Assembly: GCA_030770545.1 (NCBI GenBank)
Contig: JAUCMP010000044.1
Coordinates: 186,001 to 250,000 of the forward strand
From: Macropodus opercularis
Taxonomy: Eukaryota; Chordata; Actinopteri; Anabantiformes; Osphronemidae
Length of the DNA stretch: 64,000 nucleotides
Direction of reading: 5' to 3'
Translations under genes and position numbers: made by a program
In this document: piece after piece, positions 1 through 11,686 of the stretch
Numbering within the stretch: the stretch's first letter is position 1
How the letters are laid out: each line of letters opens with the position of its first letter
Notes under the pieces: generated by a model
The model's input: only the letters and a program-made list of their open reading frames with translations
The model's database searches: none
What the model was told of the DNA's origin: nothing

Positions 1-742
1 CTCTCCGGAACACAAACAACACAGTAACAATCATTTGAACAAGTGTTTCAATGAATGGCTGACAACTGACCTGTCTCCTAAGGAACGGACTCAATTGAAC
101 CACCAATCCTACGATTGGTAGACAACTGTTCTGTCTCCTGAGGAAGTCAGGTCTAGAGGTCAGAGGCATCTGAAACACCAAACCTATGATTGGTGAAACA
201 TTGTTTTGTCTCCTGAGGAACTCAACTCACAGAGACATAGTCAATGAAATCACGAAACCTACGATTGGTGAAACACTGTTTTGTCTCCTGAGGAACTCAA
301 CTCACAGAGACATAGTCAATGAAATCACGAAACCTACGATTGGTGGACAAATGCCGTGTCACTTGTGGAACACAAATAGCACAGTCAAATTCCATTGAAA
401 CACCGATCTAATGATTGCTTTATGACTGACCTGTCTCCTACGGAACCGAGTCAGTTGACCCACCAAACCTACGATTGCTGGACAACTGTTCTGTCTGCCG
501 AGGAAGTCAGGTCAAGAAGTCAGAGGTATCTGAACCACCAATCCTACGACTGGTGGACCACTGCTCTACAACCTGAGGAACACAAGGAAAAGAGCCAGAG
601 ACATTTCACCCACCAACTCAATGACTGGAGAACAACTGCTCTGCTCCCTCTGTAACTCAGGTCAAGTAGTAGGCGTCAATGGAACCACCGACGACTGCTC
701 TGTACCTTGACAAACTCAAAAACAACAAAGCGTTATTAAAAA

Positions 743-762
743 CACCTATCCTCCGATAGGTG
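743..762. repeat. Perfect dyad at the monomer 6/7 border (first copy)
   Basis: CACCTATC, loop CTCC, GATAGGTG: an 8-bp perfect stem occurring once in every higher-order unit, on the border of monomers 6 and 7. The homologous borders 8/9 and 3/4 read CACCAATC-CTAC-GATTGGT(A) and CACCAATC-CTAC-GACTGGTG, so relative to them this copy has changed A to T on the left arm and T to A on the right arm and still pairs fully. The role is unknown. Confidence 0.9.
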
Positions 763-959
763 GGCGAATGCTTTGTCCCTTCCGGAACACAAACAACACA
801 GTAACAATCATTTGAACAAGTGTTTCAATGAATGGCTGACAACTGACCTGTCTCCTAAGGAACGGACTCAATTGAACCACCAATCCTACGATTGGTAGAC
901 AACTGTTCTGTCTCCTGAGGAAGTCAGGTCTAGAGGTCAGAGGCATCTGAAACACCAAA

Positions 960-1319
960 CCTATGATTGGTGAAACATTGTTTTGTCTCCTGAGGAACTC
1001 AACTCACAGAGACATAGTCAATGAAATCACGAAACCTACGATTGGTGAAACACTGTTTTGTCTCCTGAGGAACTCAACTCACAGAGACATAGTCAATGAA
1101 ATCACGAAACCTACGATTGGTGGTCAAATGCCGTGTCACTTGTGGAACACAAATAGCACAGTCAAATTCCATTGAAACACCGATCCAATGATTGCTTTGT
1201 GACTGACCTGTCTCCTACGGAACCGAGTCAGTTGACCCACCAAACCTACGATTGCTGGACAACTGTTCTGTCTGCCGAGGAAGTCAGGTCTAGAGGTCAG
1301 AGGCATCTGAACCACTAAA
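960..1319. repeat. Chimeric 360-bp five-monomer extra segment (site 1 of 5)
   Basis: Monomers 10-10-1-2 are followed by a hybrid monomer whose left part is type 3 (CTGCCGAGGAAGTCAGGTC) and right part is type 9 (TAGAGGTCAGAGGCATCTGA), after which type 10 restarts at 1320. The same hybrid joint, including the CCACTAAACC variant, recurs in the segments 10767-11126, 15061-15420, 32178-32537 and 38051-38410. One unequal exchange inside the shared GAAGTCAGGTC word, later copied with larger blocks, explains all five. Confidence 0.85.
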
Positions 1320-4300
1320 CCTATGATTGGTGAAACACTGTTTTGTCTCCTGAGGAACTCAACTCACAGAGACATAGTCAATGAAATCACGAAACCTACG
1401 ATTGGTGAAACACTGTTTTGTCTCCTGAGGAACTCAACTCACAGAGACATAGTCAATGAAATCACGAAACCTACGATTGGTGGTCAAATGCCGTGTCACT
1501 TGTGGAACACAAATAGCACAGTCAAATTCCATTGAAACACCGATCCAATGATTGCTTTATGACTGACCTGTCTCCTACGGAACCGAGTCAGTTGACCCAC
1601 CAAACCTACGATTGCTGGACGACTGTTCTGTCTGCCGAGGAAGTCAGGTCAAGAAGTCAGAGGTATCTGAACCACCAATCCTACGACTGGTGGACCACTG
1701 CTCTATAACCTGAGGAACACAAGGAATAGAGCCAGAGACATTTCACCCACCAACTCAATGACTGGAGAACAACTGCCCTGCTCCCTCTGTAACTCAGGTC
1801 AAGTAGTAGGCGTCAATGGAACCACCGACGACTGCTCTGTACCTTGACAAACTCAAAAACAACAAAGCGTTATTAAAAACACCTATCCTCCGATAGGTGG
1901 GCGAATGCTTTGTCCCTTCCGGAACACAAACAACACAGTAACAATCATTTGAACAAGTGTTTCAATGAATGGCTGACAACTGACCTGTCTCCTAAGGAAC
2001 GGACTCAATTGAACCACCAATCCTACAATTGGTAGACAACTGTTCTGTCTCCTGAGGAAGTCAGGTCTAGAGGTCAGAGGCATCTGAAACACCAAACCTA
2101 TGATTGGTGAAACACTGTTTTGTCTCCTGAGGAACTCAACTCACAGAGACATAGTCAATGAAATCACGAAACCTACAATTGGTGAAACACTGTTTTGTCT
2201 CCTGAGGAACTCAACTCACAGAGACATAGTCAATGAAATCACGAAACCTACGATTGGTGGACAAATGCCGTGTCACTTGTGGAACACAAATAGCACAGTC
2301 AAATTCCATTGAAACACCGATCCAATGATTGCTTTGTGACTGACCTGTCTCCTACGGAACCGAGTCAGTTGACCCACCAAACCTACGATTGCTGGACAAC
2401 TGTTCTGTCTGCCGAGGAAGTCAGGTCAAGAAGTCAGAGGTATCTGAACCACCAATCCTACGACTGGTGGACCACTGCTCTATAACCTGAGGAACACAAG
2501 GAAAAGAGCCAGAGACATTTCACCCACCAACTCAATGACTGGAGAACAACTGCTCTGCTCCCTCTGTAACTCAGGTCAAGTAGTAGGCGTCAATGGAACC
2601 ACCGACGACTGCTCTGTACCTTGACAAACTCAAAAACAACAAAGCGTTATTAAAAACACCTATCCTCCGATAGGTGGGCGAATGCTTTGTCCCTTCCGGA
2701 ACACAAACAACACAGTAACAATCATTTGAACAAGTGTTTCAATGAATGGCTGACAACTGACCTGTCTCCTAAGGAACGGACTCAATTGAACCAACAATCC
2801 TACGATTGGTAGACAACTGTTCTGTCTCCTGAGGAAGTCAGGTCTAGAGGTCAGAGGCATCTGAAACACCAAACCTATGATTGGTGAAGCATTGTTTTGT
2901 CTCCTGAGGAACTCAACTCACAGAGACATAGTCAATGAAATCACGAAACCTACGATTGGTGAACCACTGTTTTGTGTCCTGAGGAACTCAACTCACAGAG
3001 ACATAGTCAATGAAATCACGAAACCTACGATTGGTGAAACACTGTTTTGTCTCCTGAGGAACTCAACTCACAGAGACATAGTCAATGAAATCACGAAACC
3101 TACGATTGGTGGACAAATGCCGTGTCACTTGTGGAACACAAATAGCACAGTCAAATTCCATTGAAACACCGATCCAATGATTGCTTTGTGACTGACCTGT
3201 CTCCTACGGAACCGAGTCAGTTGACCCACCAAACCTACGATTGCTGGACAACTGTTCTGTCTGCCGAGGAAGTCAGGCAAGAAGTCAGAGGTATCTGAAC
3301 CACCAATCCTACGACTGGTGGACCACTGCTCTATAACCTGAGGAACACAAGGAAAAGAGCCAGAGACATTTCACCCACCAACTCAATGACTGGAGAACAA
3401 CTGCTCTGCTCCCTCTGTAACTCAGGTCAAGTAGTAGGCGTCAATGGAACCACCGACGACTGCTCTGTACCTCGACAAACTCAAAAACAACAAAGCGTTA
3501 TTAAAAACACCTATCCTCCGATAGGTGGGCGAATGCTTTGTCCCTTCCGGAACACAAACAACACAGTAACAATCATTTGAACAAGTGTTTCAATGAATGG
3601 CTGACAACTGACCTGTCTCCTAAGGAACAGACTCAATTGAACCACCAATCCTACGATTGGTAGACAACTGTTCTGTCTCCTGAGGAAGTCAGGTCTAGAG
3701 GTCAGAGGCATCTGAAACACCAAACCTATGATTGGTGAAACATTGTTTTGTCTCCTGAGGAACTCAACTCACAGAGACATAGTCAATGAAATCACGAAAC
3801 CTACGATTGGTGGACAAATGCCGTGTCACTTGTGGAACACAAATAGCACAGTCAAATTCCATTGAAACACCGATCCAATGATTACTTTATGACTGACCTG
3901 TCTCCTACGGAACCGAGTCAGTTGACCCACCAAACCTACGATTGCTGGACAACTGTTCTGTCTGCCGAGGAAGTCAGGTCAAGAAGTCAGAGGTATCTGA
4001 ACCACCAATCCTACGACTGGTGGACCACTGCTCTATAACCTGAGGAACACAAGGAAAAGAGCCAGAGACATTTCACCCACCAACTCAATGACTGGAGAAC
4101 AACTGCTCTGCTCCCTCTGTAACTCAGGTCAAGTAGTAGGCGTCAATGGAACCACCGACGACTGCTCTGTACCTTGACAAACTCAAAAACAACAAAGCGT
4201 TATTAAAAACACCTATCCTCCGATAGGTGGGCGAATGCTTTGTCCCTTCCGGAACACAAACAACATAGTAACAATCATTTGAACAAGTGTTTCAATGAAT

Positions 4301-7300
4301 GGCTGACAACTGACCTGTCTCCTAAGGAACTGACTCAATTAAACCACCAATCCTACGATTGGTAGACAACTGTTCTGTCTCCTGAGGAAGTCAGGTCTAG
4401 AGGTCAGAGGCATCTGAAACACCAAACCTATGATTGGTGAAACATTGTTTTGTCTCCTGAGGAACTCAACTCACAGAGACATAGTCAATGAAATCAAGAA
4501 ACCTACGATTGGTGGACAAATGCCGTGTCACTTGTGGAACACAAATAGCACAGTCAAATTCCATTGAAACACCGATCCAATGATTGCTTTATGACTGACC
4601 TGTCTCCTACGGAACCGAGTCAGTTGACCCACCAAACCTACGATTGCTGGACAACTGTTCTGTCTGCCGAGGAAGTCAGGTCTAGAAGTCAGAGGGATCT
4701 GAACCACCAATCCTACGACTGGTGGACCACTGCTCTATAACCTGAGAAACACAAGGAAAAGAGCCAGAGACATTTCACCCACCAACTCAATGACTGGAGA
4801 ACAACTGCTCTGCTCCCTCTGTAACTCAGGTCAAGTAGTAGGCGTCAATGGAACCACCGACGACTGCTCTGTACCTTGACAAACTCAAAAACAACAAAGC
4901 GTTATTAAAAACACCTATCCTCCGATAGGTGGGCGAATGCTTTGTCCCTTCCGGAACACAAACAACACAGTAACAATCATTTGAACAAGTGTTTCAATGA
5001 ATGGCTGACAACTGACCTGTCTCCTAAGGAACAGACTCAATTGAACCACCAATCCTACGATTGGTAGACAACTGTTCTGTCTCCTGAGGAAGTCAGGTCT
5101 AGAGGTCAGAGGCATCTGAAACACCAAACCTATGATTGGTGAAGCATTGTTTTGTCTCCTGAGGAACTCAACTCACAGAGACATAGTCAATGAAATCACG
5201 AAACCTACGATTGGTGAAACACTGTTTTGTGTCCTGAGGAACTCAACTCACAGAGACATAGTCAATGAAATCACGAAACCTACGATTGGTGAAACACTGT
5301 TTTGTCTCCTGAGGAACTCAACTCACAGAGACATAGTCAATGAAATCACGAAACCTACGATTGGTGGACAAATGCCGTGTCACTTGTGGAACACAAATAG
5401 CACAGTCAAATTCCATTGAAACACCGATCCAATGATTGCTTTATGACTGACCTGTCTCCTATGGAACCGAGTCAGTTGACCCACCAAACCTACGATTGCT
5501 GGACAACTGTTCTGTCTGCCGAGGAAGTCAGGTCAAGAAGTTAGAGGTATCTGAACCACCAATCCTACGACTGGTGGACCACTGCTCTATAACCTGAGGA
5601 ATACAAGGAATAGAGCCAGAGACATTTCACCCACCAACTCAATGACTGGAGAACAACTGCTCTGCTCCCTCTGTAACTCAGGTCAAGTAGTAGGCGTCAA
5701 TGGAACCACCGACGACTGCTCTGTACCTTGACAAACTCAAAAACAACAAAGCGTTATTAAAAACACCTATCCTCCGATAGGTGGGCGAATGCTTTGTCCC
5801 TTCCGGAACACAAACAACACAGTAACAATCATTTGAACAAGTGTTTCAATGAATGGCTGACAACTGACCTGTCTCCTAAGGAACGGACTCAATTGAACCA
5901 CCAATCCTACAATTGGTAGACAACTGTTCTGTCTCCTGAGGAAGTCAGGTCTAGAGGTCAGAGGCATCTGAAACACCAAACCTATGATTGGTGAAACATT
6001 GTTTTGTCTCCTGAGGAACTCAACTCACAGAGACATAGTCAATGAAATCACGAAACCTACGATTGGTGAAACACTGTTTTGTGTCCTGAGGAACTCAACT
6101 CACAGAGACATAGTCAATGAAATCACGAAACCTACGATTGGTGAAACACTGTTTTGTCTCCTGAGGAACTCAACTCACAGAGACATAGTCAATGAAATCA
6201 CGAAACCTACGATTGGTGGACAAATGCCGTGTTACTTGTGGAACACAAATAGCACAGTCAAATTCCATTGAAACACCGATCCAATGATTGCTTTATGACT
6301 GACCTGTCTCCTACGGAACCGAGTCAGTTGACCCACCAAACCTACGATTGCTGGACAACTGTTCTGTCTGCCGAGGAAGTCAGGTCAAGAAGTCAGAGGT
6401 ATCTGAACCACCAATCCTACGACTGGTGGACCACTGCTCTATAACCTGAGGAATACAAGGAATAGAGCCAGAGACATTTCACCCACCAACTCAATGACTG
6501 GAGAACAACTGCTCTGCTCCCTCTGTAACTCAGGTCAAGTAGTAGGCGTCAATGGAACCACCGACGACTGCTCTGTACCTCGACAAACTCAAAAACAACA
6601 AAGCGTTATTAAAAACACCTATCCTCCGATAGGTGGGCGAATGCTTTGTCCCTTCCGGAACACAAACAACACAGTAACAATCATTTGAACAAGTGTTTCA
6701 ATGAATGGCTGACAACTGACCTGTCTCCTAAGGAACTGACTCAATTGAACCACCAATCCTACGATTGGTAGACAACTGTTCTGTCTCCTGAGGAAGTCAG
6801 GTCTAGAGGTCAGAGGCATCTGAAACACCAAACCTATGATTGGTGAAACATTGTTTTGTCTCCTGAGGAACTCAACTCACAGAGACATAGTCAATGAAAT
6901 CACGAAACCTACGATTGGTGAAACACTGTTTTGTCTCCTGAGGAACTCAACTCACAGAGACATAGTCAATGAAATCACGAAACCTACGATTGGTGGACAA
7001 ATGCCGTGTCACTTGTGGAACACAAATAGCACAGTCAAATTCCATTGAAACACCGATCCAATGATTGCTTTATGACTGACCTGTCTCCTACGGAACCGAG
7101 TCAGTTGACCCACCAAACCTACGATTGCTGGACAACTGTTCTGTCTGGCGAGGAAGTCAGGTCAAGAAGTCAGAGGTATCTGAACCACCAATCCTACGAC
7201 TGGTGGACCACTGCTCTATAACCTGAGGAACACAAGGAAAAGAGCCAGAGACATTTCACCCACCAACTCAATGACTGGAGAACAACTGCTCTGCTCCCTC

Positions 7301-7392
7301 TGTAACTCAGGTCAAGTAGTAGGCGTCAATGGAACCACCGACGACTGCTCTGTACCTTGACAAACTCAAAAACAACAAAGCGTTATTAAAAA

Positions 7393-10300
7393 CACCTATC
7401 CTCCGATAGGTGGGCGAATGCTTTGTCCCTTCCGGAACACAAACAACACAGTAACAATCATTTGAACAAGTGTTTCAATGAATGGCTGACAACTGACCTG
7501 TCTCCTAAGGAACGGACTCAATTGAACCACCAATCCTACGATTGGTAGACAACTGTTCTGTCTCCTGAGGAAGTCAGGTCTAGAGGTCAGAGGCATCTGA
7601 ACCACCAAACCTATGATTGGTGAAACACTGTTTTGTCTCCTGAGGAACTCAACTCACAGAGACATAGTCAATGAAATCACGAAACCTACGATTGGTGAAA
7701 CACTGTTTTGTCTCCTGAGGAACTCAACTCACAGAGACATAGTCAATGAAATCACGAAACCTACGATTGGTGAAACACTGTTTTGTCTCCTGAGGAACTC
7801 AACTCACAGAGACATAGTCAATGAAATCACGAAACCTACGATTGGTGAAACACTGTTTTGTCTCCTGAGGAACTCAACTCACAGAGACATAGTCAATGAA
7901 ATCACGAAACCTACGATTGGTGGACAAATGCCGTGTCACTTGTGGAACACAAATAGCACAGTCAAATTCCATTGAAACACCGATCCAATGATTGCTTTAT
8001 GACTGACCTGTCTCCTACGGAACCGAGTCAGTTGACCCACCAAACCTACGATTGCTGGACAACTGTTCTGTCTGCCGAAGAAGTCAGGTCAAGAAGTCAG
8101 AGGTATCTGAACCACCAATCCTACGACTGGTGGACCACTGCTCTATAACCTGAGGAACACAAGGAAAAGAGCCAGAGACATTTCACCCACCAACTCAATG
8201 ACTGGAGAACAACTGCTCTGCTCCCTCTGTAACTCAGGTCAAGTAGTAGGCGTCAATGGAACCACCGTCGACTGCTCTGTACCTTGACAAACTCAAAAAC
8301 AACAAAGCGTTATTAAAAACACCTATCCTCCGATAGGTGGGCGAATGCTTTGTCCCTTCCGGAACACAAACAACACAGTAACAATCATTTGAACAAGTGT
8401 TTCAATGAATGGCTGACAACTGACCTGTCTCCTAAGGAACTGACTCAATTGAACCACCAATCCTACGATTGGTAGACAACTGTTCTGTCTGCTGAGGAAG
8501 TCAGGTCTAGAGGTCAGAGGCATCTGAAACACCAAACCTATGATTGGTGAAACACTGTTTTGTCTCTTGAGGAACTCAACTCACAGAGACATAGTCAATG
8601 AAATCACGAAACCTACGATTGGTGGACAAATGCCGTGTCACTTGTGGAACACAAATAGCACAGTCAAATTCCATTGAAACACCGATCCAATGATTGCTTT
8701 ATGACTGACCTGTCTCCTACGGAACCGAGTCAGTTGACCCACCAAACCTACGATTGCTGGACAACTGTTCTGTCTCCTGAGGAAGTCAGGTCAAGAAGTC
8801 AGAGGGATCTGAACCACCAATCCTACGACTGGTGGACCACTGCTCTATAACCTGAGGAACACAAGGAAAAGAGCCAGAGACATTTCACCCACCAACTCAA
8901 TGACTGGAGAACAACTGCTCTGCTCCCTCTGTAACTCAGGTCAAGTAGTAGGCGTCAATGGAACCACCGTCGACTGCTCTGTACCTTGACAAACTCAAAA
9001 ACAACAAAGCGTTATTAAAAACACCTATCCTCCGATAGGTGGGCGAATGCTTTGTCCCTTCCGGAACACAAACAACACAGTAACAATACTTTGAACAAGT
9101 GTTTCAATGAATGGCTGACAACTGACCTGTCTCCTAAGGAACGGACTCAATTGAACCACCAATCCTACGATTGGTAGACAACTGTTCTGTCTCCTGAGGA
9201 AGTCAGGTCTAGAGGTCAGAGGCATCTGAAACACCAAACCTATGATTGGTGAAACATTGTTTTGTCTCCTGAGGAACTCAACTCACAGAGACATAGTCAA
9301 TGAAATCACGAAACCTACGATTAGTGAAACACTGTTTTGTCTCCTGAGGAACTCAACTCACAGAGACATAGTCAATGAAATCACGAAACCTACGATTGGT
9401 GGACAAATGCCGTGTCACTTGTGGAACACAAATAGCACAGTCAAATTCCATTGAAACACCGATCCAATGATTGCTTTATGACTGACCTGTCTCCTACGGA
9501 ACCGAGTCAGTTGACCCACCAAACCTACGATTGCTGGACAACTGTTCTGTCTGCCGAGGAAGTCAGAGGTATCTGAACAACCAATCCTACGACTAGTGGA
9601 CCACTGCTCTATAACCTGAGGAACACAAGGAAAAGAGCCAGAGACATTTCACCCACCAACTCAATGACTGGAGAACAACTGCTCTGCTCCCTCTGTAACT
9701 CAGGTCAAGTAGTAGGCGTCAATGGAACCACCGACGACTGCTCTGTACCTTGACAAACTCAAAAACAACAAAGCGTTATTAAAAACACCTATCCTCCGAT
9801 AGGTGGGCGAATGCTTTGTCCCTTCCGGAACACAAACAACACAGTAACAATCATTTGAACAAGTGTTTCAATGAATGGCTGACAACTGACCTGTCTCCTA
9901 AGGAACGGACTCAATTGAACCACCAATCCTACGATTGGTAGACAACTGTTCTGTCTCCTGAGGAAGTCAGGTCTAGAGGTCAGAGGCATCTGAAACACCA
10001 AACCTATGATTGGTGAAACATTGTTTTGTCTCCTGAGGAACTCAACTCACAGAGACATAGTCAATGAAATCACAAAACCTACGATTGGTGAAACACTGTT
10101 TTGTCTCCTGAGGAACTCAACTCACAGAGACATAGTCAATGAAATCACGAAACCTACGATTGGTGGACAAATGCCGTGTCACTTGTGGAACACAAATAGC
10201 ACAGTCAAATTCCATTGAAACACCGATCCAATGATTGCTTTATGACTGACCTGTCTCCTACGGAACCGAGTCAGTTGACCCATCAATCCTACGATTGCTG

Positions 10301-11686
10301 GACAACTGTTCTGTCTGCCGAGGAAGTCAGAGGTATCTGAACAACCAATCCTACGACTAGTGGACCACTGCTCTATAACCTGAGGAACACAAGGAAAAGA
10401 GCCAGAGACATTTCACCCACCAACTCAATGACTGGAGAACAACTGCTCTGCTCCCTCTGTAACTCAGGTCAAGTAGTAGGCGTCAATGGAACCACCGACG
10501 ACTGCTCTGTACCTTGACAAACTCAAAAACAACAAAGCGTTATTAAAAACACCTATCCTCCGATAGGTGGGCGAATGCTTTGTCCCTTCCGGAACACAAA
10601 CAACACAGTAACAATCATTTGAACAAGTGTTTCAATGAATGGCTGACAACTGACCTGTCTCCTAAGGAACGGACTCAATTGAACCACCAATCCTACGATT
10701 GGTAGACAACTGTTCTGTCTCCTGAGGAAGTCAGGTCTAGAGGTCAGAGGCATCTGAAACACCAAACCTATGATTGGTGAAACATTGTTTTGTCTCCTGA
10801 GGAACTCAACTCACAGAGACATAGTCAATGAAATCACAAAACCTACGATTGGTGAAACACTGTTTTGTCTCCTGAGGAACTCAACTCACAGAGACATAGT
10901 CAATGAAATCACGAAACCTACGATTGGTGGACAAATGCCGTGTCACTTGTGGAACACAAATAGCACAGTCAAATTCCATTGAAACACCGATCCAATGATT
11001 GCTTTATGACTGACCTGTCTCCTACGGAACCGAGTCAGTTGACCCATCAATCCTACGATTGCTGGACAACTGTTCTGTCTGCCGAGGAAGTCAGGTCTAG
11101 AGGTCAGAGGCATCTGAACCACTAAACCTATGATTGGTGAAACACTGTTTTGTCTCCTGAGGAACTCAACTCACAGAGACATAGTCAATGAAATCACGAA
11201 ACCTACGATTGGTGAAACACTGTTTTGTCTCCTGAGGAACTCAACTCACAGAGACATAGTCAATGAAATCACGAAACCTACGATTGGTGGTCAAATGCCG
11301 TGTCACTTGTGGAACACAAATAGCACAGTCAAATTCCATTGAAACACCGATCCAATGATTGCTTTATGACTGACCTGTCTCCTACGGAACCGAGTCAGTT
11401 GACCCACCAAACCTACGATTGCTGGACGACTGTTCTGTCTGCCGAGGAAGTCAGGTCAAGAAGTCAGAGGTATCTGAACCACCAATCCTACGACTGGTGG
11501 ACCACTGCTCTATAACCTGAGGAACACAAGGAATAGAGCCAGAGACATTTCACCCACCAACTCAATGACTGGAGAACAACTGCTCTGCTCCCTCTGTAAC
11601 TCAGGTCAAGTAGTAGGCGTCAATGGAACCACCGACGACTGCTCTGTACCTTGACAAACTCAAAAACAACAAAGCGTTATTAAAAA
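7393..11686. repeat. 4,294-bp duplicated block, copy 1
   Basis: Six successive higher-order units of 927, 702, 764, 764, 1137 (with the chimeric segment) and matching pattern are repeated immediately downstream at 11687-15980 with an offset of exactly 4,294 bp. Rare variants are shared: GTCGAC instead of GACGAC at 8267 and 12561, TACTTTGAAC at 9087 and 13381, and the TTAGTGAAAC change near 9322 and 13616. Only a few substitutions separate the copies (for example CCTAAAGAAC near 14193). Confidence 0.9.
7610..7909. repeat. Four-copy run of the 75-bp monomer 10
   Basis: Four consecutive, essentially identical 75-bp copies (starting CCTAYGATTGGTGAAAC, ending AATCACGAAA). Further four-copy runs are at 11904-12203, 17752-18051 and 18956-19255. 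Three-copy runs include those starting near 2874, 5129, 5981, 20585, 26650, 28144, 29697, 30549, 34092, 35645 and 43685. Most other units have one or two. This monomer alone accounts for most of the unit length variation. Confidence 0.93.

Larger units (their letters stand above)
1..4170. repeat. Copy of 31219-35388 at an offset of 31,218 bp
   Basis: Base 1 lies in the rare CCTCTCCGG variant and aligns to 31219. The two stretches also share the GATCTAATG change (404 and 31622), CTCTACAACC (566 and 31784), the chimeric 360-bp segment and the GTCAGGCAAG deletion (3277 and 34495). Agreement ends near 4171, where CTTGAC here faces CTCGAC at 35389. The units between are less alike than these two distant ones. 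Confidence 0.85.
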
